Part shown: one piece after another, positions 1 to 8,109 of the stretch
Layout: each line of letters opens with the position of its first letter
How positions within the stretch are numbered: the first letter of the stretch is position 1
Assembly (NCBI GenBank): GCA_003278425.1
Contig: QCFE01000004.1
Coordinates: 33,488-97,487 of the forward strand
Direction of reading: 5' to 3'
Source of the DNA: Prochlorococcus sp. AG-363-B11
GTDB taxonomy: Bacteria; Cyanobacteriota; Cyanobacteriia; PCC-6307; Cyanobiaceae
Length of the DNA: 64,000 nucleotides
The notes under the pieces: model-generated
Database searches by the model: none
The model's input: only the letters and a program-made list of their open reading frames with translations
What the model was told of the DNA's origin: nothing
Made by a program: the position numbers and the translations under genes

Positions 1-111
1 TCAATAGATGACTCTTTAGACGAAACTAAGCTGCTGGATATGACTACTAAAGGTAGAGACGTTACTCTTGCTGAATGTTCAGGTAATTCTTTGCCACCAG
101 AGAAGAACTAG
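1..111 (+). CDS. C-terminal fragment of pilin-like protein (5' end outside window)
   Basis: Open from base 1: SIDDSLDETKLLDMTTKGRDVTLAECSGNSLPPEKN*. Near-identical to the C-terminus of ORF 5433-6170 (LEMTTKGRNVTLPDCSGNSLPSEKN*). Confidence 0.7.
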   Translation, partial: SIDDSLDETKLLDMTTKGRDVTLAECSGNSLPPEKN

Positions 112-139
112 TAGTCGTTAGCAGCTTATAGTAGAAAAA

Positions 140-682
140 CTATGGACAATTAAAACTGCTGGGAATACTTATTTCCATCGAAATGAACACTGTAATCCAC
201 CATGTAATAGCATTCTTACGAATGTTTCTAAGTTGTTTTGTAGAGAAAAGTCCCTTAGATAAATAAATAGCAATCCTATGAAGAAGTAATAACGTTGCAG
301 AGGTGAAACCAAAAAACAACAGCCACTGAACTATTCCAGGAGGCCTAATACAGATTCGTGTAACAAGGTCACCAAAGTAATGGTCATGAGAAAATCCTAT
401 GAAATATCCAGGTATTACTATTCCACAACTGAAAAAGACAACTTTTTGAATACGTCGTAGGAGGGGTAAAGACTTCACAGCATTCTTCGATGAATTGCGC
501 CTCAGCAATCCCATCCCTATCCGAGTTAAGACCTTTCCATCTAAAGAGAGCAGCCGATAAACCCCTCCTTGCTGTCCACTGCGAAGAGGATCAACATCCT
601 TATTGTCTTTTATCTGACCTTTACTTACAGCTATTTCTAACGCCCTGTTGAATAATTCTTCTTTTGTCGTTTTTTCATCCAT
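140..682 (-). CDS. hypothetical membrane protein
   Basis: ORF 140-715 with hydrophobic segments. The internal Met at 682 (MDEKTTKEELFNRALEIA) is the more likely start because upstream codons lie inside repeat A; AAAGGGGAT precedes it. Confidence 0.5.
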   Translation of the reverse strand: MDEKTTKEELFNRALEIAVSKGQIKDNKDVDPLRSGQQGGVYRLLSLDGKVLTRIGMGLLRRNSSKNAVKSLPLLRRIQKVVFFSCGIVIPGYFIGFSHDHYFGDLVTRICIRPPGIVQWLLFFGFTSATLLLLHRIAIYLSKGLFSTKQLRNIRKNAITWWITVFISMEISIPSSFNCP

Positions 683-925
683 ATCCCCTTTCTCGCTGTT
701 TTTGAAAGCATCCACTATTTGAGGGAGAATAAAAGCAAGGTTGAATGCTGACTGTATGAGAATCCAAAAGAAATCTCATTCTAGCAAAATACTAGCAAGC
801 CTAACAACCTCCAAACCCCTTACCACAACTGAAATATGACTGAAATTAACTACTGGCTAATGAAAAGTGAGCTTACAGCTCTCGACTAGGTTTTCAGCGA
901 ACCGAGAAGATTTACCCAAACTTTT
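683..925 (+). repeat. EVE-5'-end repeat, copy A (upstream region + truncated EVE mini-ORF 836-889 + shared tail)
   Basis: atcccctttctcgctgtttttgaaag...ttctagcaaaatactagcaagcctaa...ATGACTGAAATTAACTACTGGCTAATGAAAAGTGAG then ctaggttttcagcgaaccgagaagatttacccaaac. Encodes MTEINYWLMKSELTALD*. Confidence 0.75.
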
Positions 926-927
926 TA

Positions 928-1047
928 ATGCCTCAACAAGAAGAAAAAACTCAGCCAAAGAAAGAAGACTCTAAGGAGAAAGCTGTGGAATCTCTATTGA
1001 ACTATGAGTGCGAAGATGATGATGATGGCTCAGATTGGGAAACATAA
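928..1047 (+). CDS. possible 39-aa highly charged small protein
   Basis: MPQQEEKTQPKKEDSKEKAVESLLNYECEDDDDGSDWET*, directly after the repeat A tail; below the ORF-track size cutoff. Confidence 0.3.
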   Translation: MPQQEEKTQPKKEDSKEKAVESLLNYECEDDDDGSDWET

Positions 1048-1251
1048 AGGTTAAAGGTCATAGTCACCAAACAAATGAAATTATCATCTCTTCAGCAATA
1101 CGGGATCGTCACTACAAATTAAGTGACTCTAATTTAGTCTATAATATTAATAAACCTAGGCAATTATAATAACAATTGGATCAATACTGCAAAGAAATAA
1201 AAGATAGAAAGTATAATGAGAATTATAGATTTTGAATAAATACAGAATTTA

Positions 1252-1662
1252 ATGAATTCATTTATTTCCAAGCGAGTATTGTCAGCCGGTATTACATGTC
1301 TGGCAGTAGTAACAAATAATCCCAGTTATGCAGCTGAAGAGTTCAATAATCTTACATGTATAGTCGGGCTTAAGACAGAACAGTTATGTAATGTTGCCAT
1401 ACATAAAAGAGCAATGATTTTTAAGTTCCCAACAGGGAGAACCCATATCGTTAAGTTGCATAAAATAGGAAAGTGGGGATATACAAATCAAAGTAAATTA
1501 AAAGGATTTATATTCACTTGGGTTAAACATAGACATATCTTTGGTATATCTTATAAGAATATCGATGGTGACAATGAGCAGATGGCAATAGCCTTTAATG
1601 ATAGTCAATATGTTCAGCCATTTCAATTCTTTTTAGAGGAAGTTGGTCCAATGTCTGATTAA
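1252..1662 (+). CDS. hypothetical secreted protein
   Basis: 136-aa ORF with N-terminal signal-peptide-like segment ending ...NNPSYAAEE. Confidence 0.5.
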   Translation: MNSFISKRVLSAGITCLAVVTNNPSYAAEEFNNLTCIVGLKTEQLCNVAIHKRAMIFKFPTGRTHIVKLHKIGKWGYTNQSKLKGFIFTWVKHRHIFGISYKNIDGDNEQMAIAFNDSQYVQPFQFFLEEVGPMSD

Positions 1663-1665
1663 ATT

Positions 1666-2433
1666 CTAGTTTATCCTGTCAGCTAAATATTCAACACCTT
1701 TATAAAGTGCATCTGTCATTGCTGCTCTAGTTCCAGCATCCATTCCTCCCATATTAAAAGATGGATTGCTCATGTCGTAACTATACCCTCTTTCCTTTTT
1801 AGTTGTATTGACATCTCCAGTAAATGTTCTAGTTGCGACTATGTCCTCTTCAGGGATACTTATCACATCAAATTTAATTGTTACATTAGATGATTTAGTC
1901 GTTTCACTCCTACCACTTTTATTAGCAAAAAGTCCGACATAAGGAATATAAGCTGCACCTCCAGGACCCTTAGTATTCTTACTTGTAACAGAATCTTTAT
2001 TCAAAACAACAGCTCTAACAATATATTTTGCCTTTAATCTTTTAGAAGCAATGATTAATTCATTCAGATATAAATCTCCACTTAAGTCTTTCTTTTCCTT
2101 ACTTCCACCTCCTAAACCAAATGGATTCAACCAAGATGAATTAACAACCTTTTGAAGCTCTTTATTTACTTTAAACCAGGAAACTGTCTTAGCTCCGCCA
2201 TCTCTGATCAATTGATTAAAAACTTCCGTACAAAATTCATTTTGCGTTGGAACACCCATTACTGCATTCCCACTTTTATCTAAGCAAGGCATTAATACAA
2301 CAGCTGAAGAAGTCGCAAAGGTTACGTTTCTAATTTTATCTTGATCTGAATCTGCTTCTGCTAAAGCAACTGGGGAAAAACATGCCCCAGTAATGGCAGC
2401 AGATAAACCTAATGCTAATGTTTTCATATTCAT
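1666..2433 (-). CDS. hypothetical secreted protein, possibly CsgG-like
   Basis: 255-aa ORF; signal peptide MNMKTLALGLSAAITGACFSPVALA; pattern resembling CsgG-type proteins (VVLMPCLDKSGNA...TEVFNQLI...LKAKYIVRAVV). Family assignment tentative. Confidence 0.6.
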   Translation of the reverse strand: MNMKTLALGLSAAITGACFSPVALAEADSDQDKIRNVTFATSSAVVLMPCLDKSGNAVMGVPTQNEFCTEVFNQLIRDGGAKTVSWFKVNKELQKVVNSSWLNPFGLGGGSKEKKDLSGDLYLNELIIASKRLKAKYIVRAVVLNKDSVTSKNTKGPGGAAYIPYVGLFANKSGRSETTKSSNVTIKFDVISIPEEDIVATRTFTGDVNTTKKERGYSYDMSNPSFNMGGMDAGTRAAMTDALYKGVEYLADRIN

Positions 2434-2448
2434 TGAAGAAAATCTATA

Positions 2449-2928
2449 GTGGCTAGAAGTTTGAGAGGAATCCTACCATTTGGCATTATTGCTGCATGCA
2501 CATGTTTCTGCGATTATGCCCTTGCATTCAAAGTCTTTGAGCCGAAGATAAGAGATTATGGAAAATATGATGCGTTATGTGCTTCATCAGGTGGGTTCGA
2601 TGGATGCTCTGTATATATAGAAAGCAAAAAAATAAACTCCATCTCAATTGATGGTGCGAGGGAACTGGACTTATGCCATGAAAAAGCTCGGATTGGATAT
2701 AGATCAAATCCATCATCTCCTTATAAAAGAATCTCTAGTGAAAATAAGAGTCTTGAAGAAATTGCCAGCAAAGAAAGAGGAATAGACCATGATTTCCTTT
2801 TTGCTGTACCAAAACCAGGCACTTCTAGAAGAGATACATTAATAGTTCGATATAAAAACCATAAAGTCGCGATTGATTTTGCTGGGATAGTGGATCTCAC
2901 TTTAAATACATGTGAGAATATGTTCTAA
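2449..2928 (+). CDS. hypothetical secreted protein
   Basis: 159-aa ORF, GTG start, N-terminal hydrophobic leader ending ...DYALA. Confidence 0.5.
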   Translation: MARSLRGILPFGIIAACTCFCDYALAFKVFEPKIRDYGKYDALCASSGGFDGCSVYIESKKINSISIDGARELDLCHEKARIGYRSNPSSPYKRISSENKSLEEIASKERGIDHDFLFAVPKPGTSRRDTLIVRYKNHKVAIDFAGIVDLTLNTCENMF

Positions 2929-2999
2929 GGAAGCTGTTACTTTAATGATATTTTTCAGACAAAACCACTACATCTATATCCTCAGAGGTAAATGTTTCT

Positions 3000-3662
3000 A
3001 TGACTAAAGTCTCTGCAAGGTTAATTAAAATCTCAATAGCCATCTCCTTCATTTTTACTTCCATGCAATCTAGTGTTGCTGGTATTTATGAAGCCTTATG
3101 TGATGAATCGAATTGCAAAATAAAGCTTAGTGCAAAAGGGTTCTCCGGTCCGGAAGGGTTTATGCCTGCTCATCGCATAGTTCAGTGGTACCAAGGAGGC
3201 GGAGCAGAGATAAATAAATCAACTGCTGCTGCTGGAGCTGGAGCTGGGGCAATAGGCGGCGCTGTTGTTGGCGGCTTAGCAACTTGCTGGACAGTCGTTG
3301 CTTGTGTACCAGGAATAATTGCTGGAGGATCTGCAGGCGGAATAAGTGGTTCTACATTAGGAAATTCTGCAGACCTTTACTTCACTGTTCTGGGATATAA
3401 CCAAAAAGGTGAAAAGATCCTACAAACTTTTAATTTTATTAATGAAAGACCAGCCTCTAAAATAATTCAAGAGTTAAGTATAGTAACTGGACTAAAAATG
3501 GGTGAACAAAGGTCTGTTGATGAAATAAAAAAGATAGATAATTTAATTAATAGTAAAGAATCCTCAGAAGTAACTTCTAATAACAAAAATAAGAATTCAA
3601 TACTTAATAAAAAGACTCCATTTACAAAAACTGAAAGCTACTTGTATCCTAATAAAATATAG
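3000..3662 (+). CDS. hypothetical secreted protein with glycine-zipper segment
   Basis: 220-aa ORF; leader ...SMQSSVAG; central AAAGAGAGAIGGAVVGGLA...GIIAGGSAGGISGSTLG. Confidence 0.6.
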   Translation: MTKVSARLIKISIAISFIFTSMQSSVAGIYEALCDESNCKIKLSAKGFSGPEGFMPAHRIVQWYQGGGAEINKSTAAAGAGAGAIGGAVVGGLATCWTVVACVPGIIAGGSAGGISGSTLGNSADLYFTVLGYNQKGEKILQTFNFINERPASKIIQELSIVTGLKMGEQRSVDEIKKIDNLINSKESSEVTSNNKNKNSILNKKTPFTKTESYLYPNKI

Positions 3663-3770
3663 TAAATTAGAGACTGGCTTTTATAACGCCTAGTGCTTCT
3701 TCTGAAGTTTACAATCACCTGATCCCATTTAAGAGATAATAAAAAAGGAAAACAATATCCAAATGTATTT

Positions 3771-4028
3771 CATATCCCCTTTCTAGCAGTTTTTGAAAGT
3801 TACTTCATTTTGAGCAAGAATAGAGAAGAAATCTTAGGCATTTTGTAGGTTTTAAAACCCTTAAAAGCCTCATTCTAGCAAAAATTTTCGCTGAGATCCC
3901 TTGGTATGACTGACATTCGCTACTGGCTAATGAACACTGGCCTTTGAAGCTAGGACTACGTTCTCAGTGATTCGTTTCGTTTTACCCAAACTTTACCCAA
4001 ACTTTCTCTTACTTATTTCTCTTTACTT
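3771..4028 (+). repeat. EVE-5'-end repeat, copy B (mini-ORF 3906-3947 + shared tail)
   Basis: atatcccctttctagcagtttttgaaag...cattttgagcaagaatagagaagaaat...ttttcgctgagatcccttggtATGACTGACATTCGCTACTGGCTAATGAACACTGG then gctaggactacgttctcag...tttacccaaactttacccaaactttctcttacttatttctctttact. Upstream half matches copy D; tail matches copy C. Confidence 0.8.
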
Positions 4029-4258
4029 AAGACAGATCGGAAGGGACAGATATTTGGCATGCATCTACCATCTAAACTCATAAAGCATTCTTTTAATTAC
4101 TTGTTAATTTGAAGGACAAAATGACAGCTACGAACCCTAAACAGGACAACTAGACAATCTACAAAAACTAGGCTAAATATAAAATGAGTCTTATCAAACT
4201 GGTCTAACGTCAAATTCCTCTTAGGTATTGTTTTCGCCGGGACAGGTGCCTGATAAAT

Positions 4259-4846
4259 ATGACAACCAAAAAAAAAGATAAAGAAGTAAGTGCTCTCAAT
4301 GATTACTTAGTCACTATCTCAGGATCTATGATTGTGATAGTGACTATTGGTTTATCTTTAAAAATAGCAACTCCTAGTTTCTTAAATTTGATGAACAAAA
4401 CAAGAGAATTAGAAGGAGCTGCAGCAGTTAACACATTTATAAAAGCTGGTAAAAGGTGTCATTTATATAACAACAATTTGCCTAGGAATGCCGGGGAATT
4501 ATCACAATGCGTCTCAATCCCTGCATGTCAATGGGCTGCCCATATTAAAGGAACACAAATATGTAAAGAATGGGAGCCATTAAAACTGGGGAGAAACAAT
4601 CCGAACACCCGTCAGTGGAATAGCCCAAGTGGTCTTTTTAATATCACTATGAATGTAAGTTGGCCAAGATTACTTATCAGAGCTATTCCCTATTTCAGCA
4701 ACACATCTGGAACTTCCGGATGCTATAACTCAAAAACTGGTTCTATAGAGATACGTTCATTTAAACCAAACCCTTCTTTTTACCGCTCAGGAAAACGTAG
4801 GGTTAGGATTGGTATTGATTCAGATGTCCCAAGACTTCAATGTTAA
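4259..4846 (+). CDS. pilin-like protein
   Basis: 195 aa; single N-terminal hydrophobic helix; Cys-rich; C-terminal SGCYNSKTGSIEI similar to SGCYNSQTGE in ORF 5433-6170. Confidence 0.6.
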   Translation: MTTKKKDKEVSALNDYLVTISGSMIVIVTIGLSLKIATPSFLNLMNKTRELEGAAAVNTFIKAGKRCHLYNNNLPRNAGELSQCVSIPACQWAAHIKGTQICKEWEPLKLGRNNPNTRQWNSPSGLFNITMNVSWPRLLIRAIPYFSNTSGTSGCYNSKTGSIEIRSFKPNPSFYRSGKRRVRIGIDSDVPRLQC

Positions 4847-4913
4847 CAATAAGCAATTATGAAAAATTGTCTGAATTGAATGGATCATCTAAAAAGATAT
4901 AAGGACTAGAAAA

Positions 4914-5141
4914 TCAGCATGGGAGTGTTAGGCGGTAGAGCTTGGCTTCATTAGTTGATCCCTTTGGAAGAATAGAAATTACTGGACAATAGGCACTAAG
5001 GACAAAGGCAGTATTTGGATCACCACTGGGAATATCCATCCAACCTTTCTTCATCTCTCCATCAAGAACAATGCGGAAATACTTTCTAGGTGAACTTCGA
5101 CCGAATGCCCCATCGCAAAGGCAATATTTGAGATCGGGAAA
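4914..5141 (-). pseudogene. gene remnant (open frame without plausible start)
   Basis: Minus-strand open stretch ...LKYCLCDGAFGRSSPRKYFRIVLDGEMKKGWMDIPSGDPNTAFVLSAYCPVISILPKGSTNEAKLYRLTLPC*, preceded in frame by TAG next to repeat C. Confidence 0.4.
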
Positions 5142-5388
5142 CTAGGCTCTAATCCCAGTAAAATACTAGCAAGCCTAAAAACGTATAAAATCTCTCTAAC
5201 TTCCTCTCTCGCAATGGCTGAAAAAGATATTAAGTACTGGCTAATGAAAAGTGAGCCATAAGTGATACCAAGGGATCTCAGGGATTCGCAAAAATCTATT
5301 CTAGCAAAATTCTAGCAAGCTAGAACTACGTTCTCAGCGAACCGTCGAGATTTACCCAAACTTTCTCTTACTTATTTCTCTTTACTTT
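5140..5388 (+). repeat. EVE-5'-end repeat, copy C (mini-ORF 5214-5261 + inverted segment + shared tail)
   Basis: agtaaaatactagcaagcctaaaaac (as copy A) ... ATGGCTGAAAAAGATATTAAGTACTGGCTAATGAAAAGTGAGCCATAA (MAEKDIKYWLMKSEP*), then ataccaagggatctcag (inverse of B/D upstream), then gctagaactacgttctcagcgaaccgtcgagatttacccaaactttctcttacttatttctctttact. Confidence 0.8.
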
Positions 5389-5432
5389 TGGTCAACAATT
5401 TTTAATCGATCCTTTGATTCATTTAAGACACA

Positions 5433-6170
5433 ATGAAAAGATCTAAATATCAAAAAATACTCGCACGGATCCTATTTATTATAGCTCCATTTCTAGCTGT
5501 CTTTTCATTAGCCTTTGCTGTTAGCTGGGCCGAAAGTTTTATTTTATTATTTTCTTTAGCTGTTTGGTTATATCTTTTCTCCTGGAAATTACCTCGCATG
5601 ACATGGAGAAATATTGAAAAAAAATGGAACTATAGAAAATTCATTTTTTACTCTGCTACTTGGTGGTGCATCATCATTCCTTTCTCAGTGGTCATCCTAG
5701 TCTTATTGAGTCCGTGTTTTGGCAATAGTAGATGTGATACTGACAAAGCTAAGCAAAAAGAACCATCAACTCTTATAGCTTCTTATATAAAAGCTTCTCA
5801 GGCTTATTACACAGAATATGGAACCATTGCAAAATCATCTAAAGATCTAGGGCAATACATGACTGTTACTGGATGCAAGAAAAACAACCATAATTTCTGC
5901 AAAACAGCACGTACAGTCAACTACTCGAATTCCAACAGCACTACTTGGTATACACCTAGCGGCTATTACGAAATAACGATGCAAGCCAAAGAAAAAGGAA
6001 ATATATTTATCGCCAAGCCAAGTGGTAAATATTCAAAAAAAGGTTTAGGTGTTTCTGGTTGCTACAACTCTCAGACAGGTGAAACAGACGTACTGGAAAT
6101 GACTACTAAAGGTAGAAACGTTACTCTTCCTGATTGCTCAGGTAATTCTTTGCCATCAGAGAAGAACTAA
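5433..6170 (+). CDS. membrane-anchored pilin-like protein (type IV pilin-like G/H-type domain)
   Basis: 245 aa; several N-terminal TM segments, then SYIKASQAYYTEYGTIAKSSKDLG...VTGC typical of cyanobacterial pilin-like proteins. Confidence 0.65.
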   Translation: MKRSKYQKILARILFIIAPFLAVFSLAFAVSWAESFILLFSLAVWLYLFSWKLPRMTWRNIEKKWNYRKFIFYSATWWCIIIPFSVVILVLLSPCFGNSRCDTDKAKQKEPSTLIASYIKASQAYYTEYGTIAKSSKDLGQYMTVTGCKKNNHNFCKTARTVNYSNSNSTTWYTPSGYYEITMQAKEKGNIFIAKPSGKYSKKGLGVSGCYNSQTGETDVLEMTTKGRNVTLPDCSGNSLPSEKN

Positions 6171-6183
6171 TCAGCCTTTAATA

Positions 6184-6350
6184 TTCCCTTTCTATCTATT
6201 TCTGAAAGTCGCTTCATTTTGAGCAAGAATAGAGAAGAAATTATAGGTATTTGGTGGGTTTGAGTACCCAAAAAAGCCTAATTCTAGCAACAATTTTCGC
6301 TGAGATCCCTTGGTATGACTAACGTTCAGTGGTGGCTAATGAAGAGTGAG
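6184..6350 (+). repeat. EVE-5'-end repeat, copy D (continuous with the intact EVE gene)
   Basis: ttccctttctatctatttctgaaag...cattttgagcaagaatagagaagaaat...ttttcgctgagatcccttggtATGACTAACGTTCAGTGGTGGCTAATGAAGAGTGAGCCC; matches copy B upstream half. Confidence 0.8.
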
Positions 6351-6782
6351 CCCAATGTTTATAGCATAGACGACCTAAGAAATGAAGGCACAACCCTTTG
6401 GGATGGAATTAGGAACTATCAAGCGAGAAATTTCATGAGAGAAATGCAAATAGGGGACCAAGTTTTCTTTTATCATTCAAACTGCAAGCCACCTGGGATA
6501 ACTGGACTAATGGAAGTCATAGAAACTAATCTAATTGATCCGACCCAATTTGATAATAAGTCAAACTATTTTGACCAAAAATCAAAAAAAGAAAACCCAC
6601 GTTGGGATTGTGCAAAGCTTAAATATGTAAGAAAATTCAGTAAGTTCCTTAGCCTAAAAGAAATCAGTCAAATCTTTGATGAAAGTGAATTGATTCTAAT
6701 TAGAAAAGGCAATCGATTATCTATAATGCCAATAATGTCAAATATAGCGCTACAACTTTTGAAAACTCTAGATAACTCCTAA
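6315..6782 (+). CDS. EVE domain-containing protein
   Basis: WWLMKSEPNVYSIDDL...LWDGIRNYQARNFMREMQIGDQVFFYHSNCKPPGITG are hallmark EVE motifs. Confidence 0.95.
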   Translation: MTNVQWWLMKSEPNVYSIDDLRNEGTTLWDGIRNYQARNFMREMQIGDQVFFYHSNCKPPGITGLMEVIETNLIDPTQFDNKSNYFDQKSKKENPRWDCAKLKYVRKFSKFLSLKEISQIFDESELILIRKGNRLSIMPIMSNIALQLLKTLDNS

Positions 6783-6841
6783 AAAATAAATAGTTTTATT
6801 AAATGAATAAGATTGTCTATGCTTTTATCAACTTAATCAAC

Positions 6842-7120
6842 TTATTCCACTTCAATTAATGAAGATAATCCAAACATATTACCTATATATAATCTAGAAA
6901 TTGACCTTGATTCAACTCCATTCTGCATCAGGAAGCCTGCTAAAGCAGCCTGGACTAATCTATACTGATCCCAATTGGGATAACGTTCTATAAAATCATT
7001 CATTGCCTTACTCAAAGAAAGCGGCAAGTGAGCTTGAAAACTAATTATAGAATCTTCTGACTGAATAACATTAGTCAAATCTTCTTCTTCAGATTGCTTG
7101 TTGAATTGGTAGCCTTGCAT
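6842..7120 (-). CDS. DUF2811 domain-containing protein
   Basis: ISFQAHLPLSLSKAMNDFIERYPNWDQYRLVQAALAGFLMQNG pattern of the cyanobacterial DUF2811 family. Confidence 0.8.
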   Translation of the reverse strand: MQGYQFNKQSEEEDLTNVIQSEDSIISFQAHLPLSLSKAMNDFIERYPNWDQYRLVQAALAGFLMQNGVESRSISRLYIGNMFGLSSLIEVE

Positions 7121-7424
7121 GATTTAAAAATTTTTCTTTACAACCAGTTCCTCATATCAAAAGAGCAACGTCAAGGGAGCCATAAAAAACCAGTCTCGTC
7201 GATTCTTAAAACAAGACAAACTGCTAGAAAAGCCTTCTTCACATTTCAACAGGGTGGACTTATAGCAAATTTATTAACAAGGTCGCTAAATATTAACTTT
7301 TCACGCTTTTCCACAGCTTCTTATGTTTAGGCCTTTAGAGAAGTGAATCTTGTGGAAAGAATGTGCAATGAGTCTATAGATTTATCTAAATACTGGAAAT
7401 ATTTAAGAATACAATCACATTTTT

Positions 7425-7799
7425 TTACTTGGAATCCCACATTGTTCTCATTGCGGCAGTTAAAGCTTTAGCACTTGAGACAGGCCAAAAAAGTTCTAAT
7501 CCTCTAATGTTTTCATCTGCTTCTGAAAGAATGACCTTTAAGCTCCAATGCTCCCTCGTTCCTTCTATACAAGCCCACCATTGATTGCGTTCCATTTCTA
7601 GACATATTTCCTCTTCAGGCATTAACTGTTTTTTCGCCTTCCCATGCTCATCAATTAGATCAAAAACAATAGCGCACAACGACTCCCATTCGGTATGCAA
7701 AAGTTCTACTGCACAATGGTTTGCCCCTATTAAAACCGAAAATTTCTTCTTAGAAATATCCCTTTCAAGTCTCCATCCAATCCCCTCATATCGAATCAC
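7425..7799 (-). CDS. DUF1818 family protein
   Basis: GIGWRLERD...[19 protein letters not shown] typical of the cyanobacterial DUF1818 family next to rpoZ. Confidence 0.75.
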   Translation of the reverse strand: MIRYEGIGWRLERDISKKKFSVLIGANHCAVELLHTEWESLCAIVFDLIDEHGKAKKQLMPEEEICLEMERNQWWACIEGTREHWSLKVILSEADENIRGLELFWPVSSAKALTAAMRTMWDSK

Positions 7800-8035
7800 C
7801 CTGGCAACAAATCAGGCTGGTCCTGCTCATCACTAAGTTCAATAATTGATCTTTGTACAGGCTTTACAGATGATTCTTCTAATAATCCATCAAAGTCATC
7901 AAAGCGCCTCTGCTTTGCTCTAAAAGCAATCCGAACAGTAGTTAAATATCTATTGCTAGCTTGACGAATAAGACTTTCGCCACGCTTTGCAAGATCTTGA
8001 GAGTCAAATCCAGTCTTAATCACACAAATCTTCAA
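7796..8035 (-). CDS. rpoZ: DNA-directed RNA polymerase omega subunit
   Basis: 79 aa, [32 protein letters not shown], cyanobacterial RpoZ. Confidence 0.85.
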   Translation of the reverse strand: MKICVIKTGFDSQDLAKRGESLIRQASNRYLTTVRIAFRAKQRRFDDFDGLLEESSVKPVQRSIIELSDEQDQPDLLPG

Positions 8036-8109
8036 ATAGTTTATTTAGTTTAATAGATAAGCTCCCAAAGAAGTCAAAATAAAAGAAATAGAAAACAATG
8101 AAAAATTAA

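Noticed and set aside
2528-2716. Antisense 62-aa ORF inside 2449-2928
   Set aside because: Shadow ORF of a better-supported leader-containing ORF.
4034-4050. agatcggaagggacag resembles an Illumina adapter start
   Set aside because: Matches AGATCGGAAG only; diverges immediately and sits in continuous, plausible native sequence.
7094-7330. 78-aa + strand ORF next to the DUF2811 gene
   Set aside because: Overlaps the conserved antisense DUF2811 start region; composition not protein-like and no recognizable motif.
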